Shown: positions 1 to 8,015, counted from the stretch's first letter. The stretch is DNA of 64,000 nt from Clostridium sp. AM22-11AC (GCF_003473545.1 NZ_QUCM01000001.1:372001-436000), one strand, 5' to 3'. Notes: generated from the letters alone by a model not told the origin. Translations and numbers: made by a program.

Positions 1-3000
1 GTCCATCCCCTGATCGGATCTTTTCTGATTGCGGAAGAGGATGTATCACGGTCAGAGGAAGAATCTCTGCCACTGCCATCGCTTGATTTTCGTTCAAAAA
101 CAGCTTTCACAACCACATTACCGGCCGGCATGGTAAATACATCGCCACTGATTGTCACGTCGCCGGAAACAATATGCCATTCCTTAAAGCGATAGCCACT
201 GTTTGGTGTTGATGTCAGCGTGATTTTCCCGCCCATCGTTGCAGAAGCCGGAGCAGCAGATGCAGATCCGTTCCCATCGTTTTCTACAGTCACGTTGTAA
301 ACAGTCAGGTCATAGTAGAGTTTCAAGGTCACAATATCTGCCGCACTGCTGATCTTTTTTAATGTACCACTGGTAACACTTCCCGCTACATCCGGGTTAT
401 AAGTGTAGCCTGTGTAGATTTTCGGCTCGGCGGTAACATTCGCGCCGATTTTGTCTCCAAGTTTCTCTGTTTCTTCCAGCATATAACCATTGTTACCGGC
501 CTTGTAATGCTCCACAATATAGTTTACCGTATCGCCGGGGATAATTGGCGTGGTGTTCCGCGTCCACTTTGCATAGAACTCCTTGTTGCCCATGTCGGCG
601 CTGCTAATCTCCGTAACAGGCGCACCGGAAAAATCGCTGTCTGCATACCAACCTTCAAATGTATAGCCTTCGTGGGTCATATCATTTGATGTAGGCAAGG
701 TTGCACCATTGCCGTAGGTATAGCTTGTTATGTCCTTTCCACTGGCAATCGTTCCACCGTTGGGGTTCAGCGTTACTACGTAGATGTTCGCATTCCACTT
801 TGCATAGAACTCTTTGTTTCCTATGTCAGTGTTGCTGATCTCCATAACAGGAGCGCCGGAAAAACTGCTGTCCGCATACCAACCATCAAATGTATAGCCC
901 TCTCGGGTCATATCATTTGCTGTCGGCAAGGTTGCTCCTTCGCCATAGGTATAGCTTATCACATCTTTTCCGTCAGCAATCGTACCACCGTTTGTTTCCA
1001 GCATTACGGTATAAGTCATAGGTGTCCATTGCGCCGTCAGGGAAGTCACACCTGCAGGAACATCTGCACCAGGAATATAAGAATTCCCATCGCTGCCCTG
1101 CCAGCAGAAATCAGTATCCGTTTTCCCGATTGGACTGGACAGGCCGGAACTTTCGGGAGCCGTGAAGCTCTCACTGTTTTTCACAACGATATTTACCGTG
1201 CCTGTGGTATCGCCAATTTTCCCATCATTTAAGTCAAGCACTATGGTTTTCAGTCCGTCATAGCCCAACGTATCAGCGTCCAGAATTTCAAGAATAGGAC
1301 GGAAACCGTATTTTGGGAGCGATGCTGCTTTATGTTCCATATTACAGGAGAACGCAGATATCATACGTCCGCGTATTGTACGAAACTGCCTGAAGGCAGA
1401 TGTATTCGCAGTGTCCTGCCCATAAGACCAAATGCCTTCCCAATTTTTGATATAATCGCTTACATTGGTTTGAGTACTTTGATTGGCTTTCTTCAAAATT
1501 GTGTCCCACTCGTTGTTGTCTGGGGTACTGCCGCCATTATCACCATAAGCATAGGTGTGTCCTGCTGATGGCGCACGCAGTGTGTATGCCACACGGTTGT
1601 TCTGAAAGTCTGTGCCAAAAATCAGCTTGTTATCATTTAGAATTTTCCAGCTTATGGTATGGGTCATAGTATAGTCGGCAATGAACAGACTGTGCTTGTA
1701 AGTATATCCGTACTTTGCATCTTTATCTGTGACTTGGGAAGCTTCCTCGGAGGAGGTCAGCACATTTTCAGATGCAGGTTTCAGCACATAAGCGTTGAGA
1801 CTCCCTACATAAGTAAAAGGCACATAGTGTCGGGATGTATCCGGCAATGCGTTATTTGTTGAACCCGGAATCCCCGCACTGGATAAGTCAAACCAGTAGG
1901 TCGTGCCAGGCGTAAGATTGAACTGCTCACTGACTTTCCCATTAACAGTCAGCGTAATATTCTGGAATTCACTGGCGTAGTCGGTCTTATAATCGCCATT
2001 ATACTGCTCGCTGAACACTTTCAGGGTATAGGTTCCTGCTGTAAGGTCGGACGGAATCTCCACGCTTGCCGTGCCATTTGCACTGTTCTGTGCGATGCGC
2101 CCGTAATAGAGGATATTGCCGCTGTTGTCTGCGAGCATAGCGGAAACATATTCGTTCTTGCCCGTACCCGCGCCGGAGTAAGTAACGGTCAGGTTTTCAC
2201 CTACCCTTACCAATGTGCTGCTCGCAGAAGCGCTGAAACTGCGGCTTGTATCTTTCAACGTCAGTTTCCATTCCGCGCTGCCTGTGCCAACTTCGGTCAG
2301 ATTACCGTTTACCGCAGCATCCGTTTTTCCGCCGTCAGCGGCAGATGTGAAGAGGATAGAATCCGAATTTAAGTTAAAAGCGGGACGAGCCGCCCAGTCG
2401 TGGTTCACGAGGCTATTGACCACTTCACCGTCGTCGTAGACCGTGCCCGTATAGTAACCAATGCCGGAGTCAGGAGAACGGAGCCACCACACGCCCGCAC
2501 TCTGCGCGGTGTTTGTTGCCGCCAGTCCTGGTGCATCACAATAATTTCCCACATAGTCCGCCAGTTCCCGCACAGACAGGAAAAATAGCTTGTCGTTTGC
2601 AGTTAATCTACTTTCGCCCCAAGGAATAGAATACAAACCACTTTCGCCACTGTCGGTCTTTGCAACACCAAACATAACGGCCTGCTCTGCCGTGGAAAAA
2701 TTGCTTGTATTGCCTACAAAGCTGCTGCACCAAGTCTGTGCGTCGCTGCCTTGATAGGCATTACCCTTGCTATAGTTACTGTTAAATTGTACGTCAGACG
2801 CCAACAAATACTCCGACAGCAGGAACATTCCGCTTGTTGTTCCATCGTTGGCCGTGTCCGCATCCAGTACCCGCCACTTAATAGGCGTGCTGCTATTTCC
2901 GCTGTTTACACCGAAATAAACGTAGCTGTTGGGGACATAATAGCTGCCCTTGCCCTCTTCCTCTTCTTCTGTCGGTCCACTGATCCCACCTGTACCAAGC

Positions 3001-3770
3001 TGGATGGCAGGGCCGTCATAATCCGCCAGCATAACTGCATTGGACTGGGTCGCTACTCCATACAGCAGCTGTTCCAATGCGGCAGCGACCTCCATGTAAT
3101 GGGATAAATCAAGCTCGTCTATTTCCTCGTCAGAAAGTTCCGCTTTTGCATCGTCAATGGCATCCAGCTGGGCCTTTACTTTTTCCGCATTACCTTTCCT
3201 GACTTCTTCCACATCTGGCAGCGCGTCGATCATAGCCTGCACACCCGCCACAGTGACAGCTTTGGCATTAGACGGGGTAGCTGTTTTCATGTCATCATCC
3301 ACGCCACATATCTCGCATTCAAATTCGCAGGGTGTTCCCCTGGTAGCGGGGGAATAGCCACATTCATCATCATGCTCATGCCGGCAGTTCAGTTTTTTTG
3401 TAATACACTCGCTGTCCTCCTCGCACATATGGGGACAATCTTCCGGTTCCCACCGGTCTGCATCGGATGGAGTGGCCTCATCATCCCATATAATTTCATC
3501 CGGGTAACAATCCTCGTCATGCCTGTGGGTACATTTGACCACTTCCGTATAGCAATCGTCTGTGTGCTCGTGACTGCAGTCTGTTCCTGCTATTCCCTCG
3601 GAGTATCCACATTCATCATCATGTTCCGGATGATGTTCACACAAGCCGCCTGCGTATTCTTCCATAACGGCATCCTTACGGTTCGTCGCAAAAACGGTTG
3701 TGGGCATCATCGTCATCACCATGCTGCATATCAGCAGGGTACTGAGCATTCTGTTCAATCGCTTTTTCAT
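1..3770 (-). CDS. Large secreted surface protein with His/Cys-rich, DUF6273-like and InlB-type repeats (3' end outside window)
   Basis: Reading leftwards from ATG 3770 the frame stays open to base 1 (about 1256 codons), so the C-terminus and any wall anchor are outside the window. GAGG lies 8 nt before the ATG. Residues 1-28 are a signal peptide (basic MKKR, hydrophobic stretch, VFA cleavage). About 36-155 is acidic and rich in His and Cys, with repeats of the type HxHxxxCG, plausibly metal-binding. About 275-470 resembles DUF6273, with WWLRSP near its end. About 600-850 is a further extracellular module I do not recognise. Two Flg_new/InlB B-repeats (about 917-1070, ending FYAKW) follow, then a MucBP-like stretch and a divergent InlB-type repeat. 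A Ser/Asp-rich linker is cut by the edge. The likely role is adhesion or surface display; the ligand is unknown. It lies 21 nt after a small membrane protein gene, probably one operon. Confidence 0.88.
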   Translation of the reverse strand, partial: MKKRLNRMLSTLLICSMVMTMMPTTVFATNRKDAVMEEYAGGLCEHHPEHDDECGYSEGIAGTDCSHEHTDDCYTEVVKCTHRHDEDCYPDEIIWDDEATPSDADRWEPEDCPHMCEEDSECITKKLNCRHEHDDECGYSPATRGTPCEFECEICGVDDDMKTATPSNAKAVTVAGVQAMIDALPDVEEVRKGNAEKVKAQLDAIDDAKAELSDEEIDELDLSHYMEVAAALEQLLYGVATQSNAVMLADYDGPAIQLGTGGISGPTEEEEEGKGSYYVPNSYVYFGVNSGNSSTPIKWRVLDADTANDGTTSGMFLLSEYLLASDVQFNSNYSKGNAYQGSDAQTWCSSFVGNTSNFSTAEQAVMFGVAKTDSGESGLYSIPWGESRLTANDKLFFLSVRELADYVGNYCDAPGLAATNTAQSAGVWWLRSPDSGIGYYTGTVYDDGEVVNSLVNHDWAARPAFNLNSDSILFTSAADGGKTDAAVNGNLTEVGTGSAEWKLTLKDTSRSFSASASSTLVRVGENLTVTYSGAGTGKNEYVSAMLADNSGNILYYGRIAQNSANGTASVEIPSDLTAGTYTLKVFSEQYNGDYKTDYASEFQNITLTVNGKVSEQFNLTPGTTYWFDLSSAGIPGSTNNALPDTSRHYVPFTYVGSLNAYVLKPASENVLTSSEEASQVTDKDAKYGYTYKHSLFIADYTMTHTISWKILNDNKLIFGTDFQNNRVAYTLRAPSAGHTYAYGDNGGSTPDNNEWDTILKKANQSTQTNVSDYIKNWEGIWSYGQDTANTSAFRQFRTIRGRMISAFSCNMEHKAASLPKYGFRPILEILDADTLGYDGLKTIVLDLNDGKIGDTTGTVNIVVKNSESFTAPESSGLSSPIGKTDTDFCWQGSDGNSYIPGADVPAGVTSLTAQWTPMTYTVMLETNGGTIADGKDVISYTYGEGATLPTANDMTREGYTFDGWYADSSFSGAPVMEISNTDIGNKEFYAKWNANIYVVTLNPNGGTIASGKDITSYTYGNGATLPTSNDMTHEGYTFEGWYADSDFSGAPVTEISSADMGNKEFYAKWTRNTTPIIPGDTVNYIVEHYKAGNNGYMLEETEKLGDKIGANVTAEPKIYTGYTYNPDVAGSVTSGTLKKISSAADIVTLKLYYDLTVYNVTVENDGNGSASAAPASATMGGKITLTSTPNSGYRFKEWHIVSGDVTISGDVFTMPAGNVVVKAVFERKSSDGSGRDSSSDRDTSSSAIRKDPIRGW
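561..1016 (-). repeat. Tandem 231-bp coding repeat (two InlB-type repeats)
   Basis: Two adjacent copies with an offset of exactly 231 bp (77 codons) lie inside the surface-protein gene; compare TCCACTTTGCATAGAAC near 564 and near 795. Each encodes one Flg_new/InlB B-repeat with GYTF-GWYADS and an FYAKW ending. The copies differ mostly at scattered third positions, so the duplication is not brand new but still similar enough to recombine. Confidence 0.85.
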
Positions 3771-3791
3771 ATTCATTCCTCACTTTCTTCC

Positions 3792-4103
3792 TTATCCGAT
3801 GTATGGCCATTTTTTCTTCCTCCAACGGATACAGATGATCGTCATCACCACACCGGCTGTAAAAGAGGCGATGCCAATGGTCACATACAGATCTGCTCCG
3901 TTTCGCAGCAGAACCGCGCCGTAGCCTTCTGCCACAGAAGATATCCCCGGTTCCTGTATGTGCCCAAGCAAAATTCCTATTCCGGCTAAAAGAAACAGGC
4001 TGCATACTGTCAGACAGGAGATCTCACGCCATTCATATCGCCGCCGGTATTGCCGTGTCCTGGACTGTATTTTTCGCATCCGGATTTCAGTTATGCCGTT
4101 CAT
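3792..4103 (-). CDS. Small two-helix membrane protein, unknown function
   Basis: 103 residues from ATG 4103. I prefer this to the GTG at 4109 because AAGGAG sits 7 nt before the ATG but only 1 nt before the GTG. A very basic N-terminal third (many Arg, Gln, Tyr) is followed by a hydrophobic helix, a short extracellular loop, a second helix and a basic tail (RWRKKKW). Size and plan match the protein encoded at 5493-5843, so the two look like divergent paralogues. The gene starts after a terminator and ends 21 nt before the large surface protein, probably forming a two-gene unit with it. A role in export, or as a membrane partner of the nearby ECF sigma factor, is inference only. Confidence 0.65.
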   Translation of the reverse strand: MNGITEIRMRKIQSRTRQYRRRYEWREISCLTVCSLFLLAGIGILLGHIQEPGISSVAEGYGAVLLRNGADLYVTIGIASFTAGVVMTIICIRWRKKKWPYIG

Positions 4104-4199
4104 CGTCACACTCCTTCCCTTATTGTAGATGCTTTACACACCCCTCTACTTACTAAAAGACACGAAATTTAAAATCTTCTCACTAAAAATCAAAAATTT

Positions 4200-4238
4200 T
4201 TGAAAAAATTTTAAGCCGCCCCAAAACGGGACGGCTCA
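4200..4238 (-). terminator. Rho-independent terminator after the sigma/PrsW unit
   Basis: On the minus strand AGCCGTCCCG and GGGGCGGCT pair around a TTTT loop (one G-U pair), followed by TTAAAATTTTTTC. It lies 17 nt past the stop of the PrsW reading frame and before the next membrane-protein gene, splitting the island into two transcription units. Confidence 0.8.
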
Positions 4239-4254
4239 ATGTGCCTTGTTCGTA

Positions 4255-4895
4255 TTATTTTAAAGATATGGTGAACTTAGGAAGAAGGATTTTTGCTATG
4301 AAAAGGCAGAGGATCAAAATAGAGGGAAAGAGATACCCTGCCGTTTTCCATCCACCATCGGCTGTTATCAGCAGGTTATAAATTCCATGAAAACCTGTGC
4401 AGGCGCCTAAAATTCCGGCAGTTCCGGTAACTGACAGCCAGCGGTGGCGAAAGACATAGGAGATGCCGAATCCGGAAAGGATCCCGCAAAGGATATGCAG
4501 CCCGCCCGCAGAAATCCCCCGGATCAGCAGGAGCTGAAGTTAGCCGCACCGTTTTCCGTCAGGTAGCATGCATTTTCAAAAGTTGCAAAACCTGCGGCAA
4601 TGGCAATTGCCACCATAGGCAGTTCTCTCGGCTCCGGCTCAAAAATCAAAAAGTAAAATAACAACGGAAGCAGCTTTAATAATTCTTCACATACAGGCGT
4701 GATCTCAATAGCGGCAACTGTTCCATCCACGCCGTATAGCCACATAAAAAAGCTGTTGACATAGGCACTCAACAGACAAATCCCCATTCCAATGGTCACA
4801 AACAGGGTATAGCTTCTGGACCGTCCTCTTATAAAGAACAGCGACAGTATCATCGGTATGGCGAGGCAGAGAAAGATATTTTCGATATAAGTCAT
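4255..4895 (-). pseudogene. PrsW-family intramembrane protease, frameshifted
   Basis: The first frame (start 4895, overlapping the previous stop as ATGA) gives 123 residues with PrsW features: EE at 70-71 and K74 (EELLK), and FENA at 106-109. It hits TGA just after F120. Reading on one base back at about 4536 continues to a stop at 4255 with QLLLIRGISAGG, a His (HILCG) and a second His (FHGIYN), which is the expected C-terminal half. Together the frames give about 213 residues, a normal size. In B. subtilis PrsW makes the first cut in an anti-sigma factor and so releases an ECF sigma factor; the ECF gene here is in the same operon. No slippery heptamer is visible, so a one-base deletion or a sequencing error is more likely than programmed frameshifting. 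Confidence 0.8.
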
Positions 4896-5503
4896 TTCCC
4901 CACCTCCCGCAGAGTAAATGGCAGCAATGCTACCATGGATAGTGTCAGTGTAATGTCCACGGCAAAATAAAGATTAAAGCAGGTATAATCCTGTATAAAA
5001 TCGGAAACCAGATACAGAAGTACCTGCAGAACGATGCAGCCAGCCATCAGACCATCCGTGCTTCGATATGGCTGAACACTTTGCATGCCAAACACCGAAA
5101 GATACATGTTCACTCCCGCTACGAGTGCAAACAGCGCGGAAAAGAAATAGGAAGGCCCAAAGGCATGGTCGGCAAAAGCGACCACTGCGACAAGCACCGC
5201 CGCGCTGCCTGCAAACCACGAGAAGCGGTATCCGATCCTCTCTATCCGCAGGATCTGCACAGACAGATAGAAAAGCCATGCAGCCAGCCAGGAAATCTCA
5301 GCTACATAGAAAACCTGCGGCACTTTTCCCATAATGACCAGATACAGGATATAGTATGTCGTTCCCATGCAGAAACAGGCATATGCCAAAGCGAGGATCA
5401 GCAAACTCCTGCTTTTATACCGCAAAGCCAGAAAAAGAGCTGCAATGGTGCAAAATCCTAATATGATTATCTGAAAGCTATTGTCAATCAGTTCAAAGTT
5501 CAT
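4892..5503 (-). CDS. Seven-helix integral membrane protein, unknown family
   Basis: 203 residues from ATG 5503, chosen over an upstream in-frame ATG because GAGG lies 9 nt before it. It overlaps the end of the preceding gene by 11 nt, and its own stop overlaps the PrsW-like start (ATGA), so translation is probably coupled. About seven hydrophobic helices of 18-22 residues with short polar loops fill the protein, and there is no soluble domain. I do not recognise the family. Its place between an ECF sigma factor and a PrsW-type protease suggests a membrane sensor or anti-sigma partner, which is inference from context. Confidence 0.7.
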   Translation of the reverse strand: MNFELIDNSFQIIILGFCTIAALFLALRYKSRSLLILALAYACFCMGTTYYILYLVIMGKVPQVFYVAEISWLAAWLFYLSVQILRIERIGYRFSWFAGSAAVLVAVVAFADHAFGPSYFFSALFALVAGVNMYLSVFGMQSVQPYRSTDGLMAGCIVLQVLLYLVSDFIQDYTCFNLYFAVDITLTLSMVALLPFTLREVGK

Positions 5504-5843
5504 CTTCTTTTTCCTCTCTGCTCCTGCGCTCATTTCTGCGCCGCAGACGGTAAAGCAGCACGGTTACGCATACACCAAGTAAAAAAGCAAGCAGTCCCAT
5601 GATGATATAACCAAGAGCAGCATGACTGCCGATCATACTTGCTGCTCCCGAAGAATGGATAATACTTCCTGCCGCAGGTTCTGTCATTAGTTCCGGCATC
5701 CATGCCCCGATACCCGTAACCAAAAGCAGACAAACTGCTATGCAGACCGCATCAAGCCCTCTCTGTATTCTGTTTTGCTTTTCCCGTTTTATTTCTGCTG
5801 TCCGTTTATGAATCAGCCTGGAACGTTCTTCATTCGTCCGCAT
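5493..5843 (-). CDS. Small two-helix membrane protein next to ECF sigma factor (candidate anti-sigma partner)
   Basis: 116 residues from ATG 5843 with GGAGGG 8 nt upstream; the gene overlaps the end of the sigma-factor gene. About 30 basic cytoplasmic residues (many Arg, Lys, Glu) are followed by one helix, an outer loop of about 25 residues, a second helix and a highly charged tail. The plan repeats in the protein at 3792-4103. A membrane protein directly downstream of an ECF sigma gene is the usual place for an anti-sigma factor, but I see no ZAS zinc motif, so that role is inferred from position. Confidence 0.68.
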   Translation of the reverse strand: MRTNEERSRLIHKRTAEIKREKQNRIQRGLDAVCIAVCLLLVTGIGAWMPELMTEPAAGSIIHSSGAASMIGSHAALGYIIMGLLAFLLGVCVTVLLYRLRRRNERRSREEKEDEL

Positions 5844-6384
5844 ATTCAAATCCCTCCTGCTCCAAAATTGCCTTCAAACTCTGCTTGCCGCGGTATACAA
5901 GATTTTTGATTTGCTGTTCACTTTTAGACATAACCGCTGCCGCGTTCCGATAGCTCATTTCCTCCAGATAAATCAGGTATACTGCTTCCCGGTATTCCGG
6001 TTTCAGTTTATCCAGTGCCGCATAGAGCTGCCGATCCCGCTCATTCCGAAAAACTTTGGTCTCAGCCAGGGTTTTATCTGGCAGTTCAAAATCCAGGTCA
6101 TCAATCCACAGGAAGATGTGGCGGTGTTTTTTGCTATGCCGCAGGGCAAGGTTGCGGGCTGTTTTGTAAAGATATGCCTTGAAGCTGCCCTCTCCCGTAA
6201 TAGGACGCTCTTTTGCAAATATCTGGGAAAAGGCTTCTATCATCAGGTCCTCAGCCTCATGAATATCCTTGATATAACCGTTTATGTAAAAGATCAGCAT
6301 ATCAGCGTATTTTTCTACCAGCAGATCAGCTGCATTGGTTTCTCCACGCAGATATTGCTGATATATAGTTTCATCGGTAATCAC
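5830..6384 (-). CDS. ECF-type sigma-70 family RNA polymerase sigma factor
   Basis: 184 residues. Sigma region 2 spans about 20-85 (YADMLIFYI, EAEDLMIEAF, YLYKTARNLAL) and region 4 about 120-180 (LKPEYREAVYLIYLEEMSY, then an HTH ending KNLVYRGKQSLK). Regions 1 and 3 are missing, as in extracytoplasmic-function sigma factors. The start is GTG 6384, with GGGAGG 9 nt upstream, overlapping the stop of a 47-codon ORF as GTGA. It heads the unit with two membrane proteins and the PrsW-like gene, so activation by regulated proteolysis of a membrane-bound partner is plausible. The large surface protein is a natural candidate target. I found no convincing ECF promoter by eye. Confidence 0.9.
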   Translation of the reverse strand: MITDETIYQQYLRGETNAADLLVEKYADMLIFYINGYIKDIHEAEDLMIEAFSQIFAKERPITGEGSFKAYLYKTARNLALRHSKKHRHIFLWIDDLDFELPDKTLAETKVFRNERDRQLYAALDKLKPEYREAVYLIYLEEMSYRNAAAVMSKSEQQIKNLVYRGKQSLKAILEQEGFEYADE

Positions 6385-6524
6385 ACCTGTCTGCCTCCCA
6401 TCCGATTTCTACTGGCACGGATCAAACGTTTTTTCTGATTTTCCCGGGATTTCCCATAATTGGTCCCATGTTCTGGAATTTCCCACTTGTGTGAAGCTTC
6501 TTTTACAGATACATAGCCATTCAT
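6381..6524 (-). CDS. 47-residue ORF coupled to the sigma factor (possible remnant of a small HTH protein)
   Basis: ATG 6524 to TGA 6381-6383, with the stop overlapping the sigma GTG start (GTGA), an arrangement typical of translational coupling. The peptide begins MNGYVSVKEASHKW, like the start of small excisionase/MerR-type HTH proteins common in Lachnospiraceae, then continues WEIPEHGT and a basic tail of Lys and Arg. In the full-length family I would expect about 20-30 more residues between KW and W-x-IP, so this looks like an in-frame internal deletion. The ribosome-binding site (AAAGG) is weak. It may encode a leader peptide, a decayed regulator, or nothing. Confidence 0.45.
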   Translation of the reverse strand: MNGYVSVKEASHKWEIPEHGTNYGKSRENQKKRLIRASRNRMGGRQV

Positions 6525-6686
6525 TCATACATCGCCTTTCTGAAAGATATGATCAAGTTCATCATACCTGCTTTATAAACATGAGCAGGGACAATGTCCC
6601 CTTATGAAAAATATCCTATCTGAAATCTGTTGCACCTAGTATATGCGAATGTCAGCACATTTTCAAGTGAAGAAACTGGAATGTTG
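6525..6686. other. Gene-free gap upstream of the sigma unit
   Basis: Holds the upstream region of the sigma-factor unit (leftward). The one clear element is the palindrome GGGACA-A-TGTCCC at 6588-6600, which could bind a regulator. I could not assign -35/-10 boxes for the leftward unit. Confidence 0.4.
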
Positions 6687-6715
6687 CTTGCCCCTGTTCC
6701 CAGAAGATGCTATAA
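6687..6715 (+). promoter_or_regulatory. Sigma-A promoter of the xdhC-family gene
   Basis: -35 TTGCCC (6687-6692), 17-bp spacer, -10 TATAAT (6710-6715). Transcription would start near 6722, leaving a leader of about 130 nt before the ATG at 6851. Confidence 0.7.
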
Positions 6716-6733
6716 TGAATAATATTTAGCAAG

Positions 6734-6831
6734 CGTTATTAAAAATATATAATAACGAGTTCCAATATCTGTGCAGATATTCCATCAGCATACTGCAGAT
6801 AGACAAAACGATATGTACTCCAAGAGTACAT
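6734..6831 (+). promoter_or_regulatory. Structured 5' leader with three perfect stem-loops
   Basis: Three perfect inverted repeats follow each other in the leader: CGTTATTA/TAATAACG (6734-6757), AATATCTG-TG-CAGATATT (6764-6781) and ATGTACTC-CAA-GAGTACAT (6813-6831). The last ends about 10 nt before the G-rich ribosome-binding site. None has a following T-run, so they are not terminators. They could control translation or mRNA stability, or be operators. I cannot match them to a known riboswitch class. Confidence 0.5.
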
Positions 6832-6850
6832 TAAAAAACGGGGGGTTAAA

Positions 6851-7897
6851 ATGTCAGAAACAACAGAATTTAAAGATGTATACGAAGCTATAGCAAGTGT
6901 CAGTCCCAACAGGCAGAACATTCTCTATACAGTTTTAGAAGAAGACGCCTTCGGGGAAAAAGCGTTCTTTTCAGATGATAAACTGGTCTGGGAAAGCACA
7001 AAAGGTGGGTTCTTCTCCCAGAACCAGGAAGAAGTTGGAAAACTCCATGACAGCGGACAGGCCACAGCCGCCGGAAAGAAACTGTTCTGCGACTGCTTAG
7101 GTGGTGAAAAGCGCCTGGTGATCTGCGGAGGCGGTCATGTTTCCATGCCGGTGATCCAGCTTGGCGCCATGATGGAATTTACAGTGACTGTTTTAGAGGA
7201 CCGTCCTCTGTATGCCAACAATGCCAGAAGAGCCGGTGCCCACCAGGTGATCTGCGACTCCTTTGAAAATGGTCTTGACCAGATCGAAGGTTCCAAAGAT
7301 ACCTATTTTGTCATCCTTACCAGAGGCCACAGATATGATCAGGTCTGTCTGGAACGGATTGCCAAAATGCCTCACGCCTATATTGGTATGATCGGCAGCC
7401 GCAAACGTGTGGCAAAAGTAAAGGAAGTTTTGATTGAAAACGGTACCGACCCGGAAGTTTTAAACCAGGTCTATACGCCTATCGGCTTAAATATCGGTGC
7501 GGAAACACCAGAAGAGATCGGCGTTGCCATTATGGCAGAGATCATTCAGGTAAAGAACCAGAAGCTGCGCAGCTGCGGCTTTCCAACAGAAGTATCCCGC
7601 TTTTTAAATAATCACTCTCCTGAGCGGCTTCCGGCTATCCTGACTACCATCGTAGCCCGCCACGGCTCTGCTCCGCGAAGCGTTGGCACCAAAATGTTAG
7701 TCCTTCAGGACGGAACCATTATCGGCACCATTGGCGGCGGCTGTATGGAAGCAGCGGTTGTGCGCCGCGCGCTGGAAATGATCCATGATAAGGATCAGTC
7801 TCCTATCCTTTATCACGGGGATCTTACAGGACAGGACGCTGAGGATGATGGTATGGTCTGCGGCGGAGTGGTTGATATTTTGATGGAGCGGGTGTGA
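6851..7897 (+). CDS. XdhC/CoxI-family protein (molybdenum hydroxylase maturation)
   Basis: 348 residues. XdhC-family proteins insert or sulfurate the molybdenum cofactor of xanthine dehydrogenase-type enzymes. Residues about 88-235 form a Rossmann-like XdhC domain (RLVICGGGHVSMPV near its start, RGHRYD, GMIGSRKR). Residues about 250-348 form the XdhC_CoxI domain (GSAPRSVGTKM, IGGGCMEA, GMVCGG). This order is reversed relative to the classical protein, where CoxI is N-terminal; the first 85 residues are weakly conserved. GGGGGG lies before the ATG. No molybdenum hydroxylase gene is in the window, so the client enzyme is unknown. Confidence 0.85.
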   Translation: MSETTEFKDVYEAIASVSPNRQNILYTVLEEDAFGEKAFFSDDKLVWESTKGGFFSQNQEEVGKLHDSGQATAAGKKLFCDCLGGEKRLVICGGGHVSMPVIQLGAMMEFTVTVLEDRPLYANNARRAGAHQVICDSFENGLDQIEGSKDTYFVILTRGHRYDQVCLERIAKMPHAYIGMIGSRKRVAKVKEVLIENGTDPEVLNQVYTPIGLNIGAETPEEIGVAIMAEIIQVKNQKLRSCGFPTEVSRFLNNHSPERLPAILTTIVARHGSAPRSVGTKMLVLQDGTIIGTIGGGCMEAAVVRRALEMIHDKDQSPILYHGDLTGQDAEDDGMVCGGVVDILMERV

Positions 7898-7961
7898 TCC
7901 TGATATACCACGTTCAAGATAACTGACGCATTTCCACACCGGACACAGTCATTTATGACAA

Positions 7962-8015
7962 ATCCCCTCATCAGCTGTTTATTACTCTGTAAACCGCTGA
8001 TGAGGGGACTTTTAT
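7962..8015. terminator. Bidirectional terminator between convergent genes
   Basis: A 13-bp perfect stem (TCCCCTCATCAGC with its complement at 7996-8008), extended inside by TTTA/TAAA, is followed by CTTTTATT on the plus strand. It separates the xdhC-family gene from the convergent phosphatase gene and can serve both. Confidence 0.8.

Noticed and set aside
3676..4005. 109-codon frame overlapping the small membrane protein and surface-protein start
   Set aside because: Shadow frame: Arg/Asp/His-rich without a ribosome-binding site, while both overlapping genes have good starts and signal or membrane features.
4536..4540. TGA in the PrsW gene read as selenocysteine or programmed frameshift
   Set aside because: Read-through in the same frame gives no PrsW sequence, and no slippery heptamer is present; a one-base loss explains it best.
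5068..5461. Plus-strand frames opposite the seven-helix protein
   Set aside because: Compositionally shadow-like, without start signals; the minus-strand gene is coupled on both sides.
6588..6600. GGGACAATGTCCC as the sigma-unit promoter element
   Set aside because: Only a palindrome; no matching -35/-10 pair in suitable distance, so I list it as a site of unknown use only.
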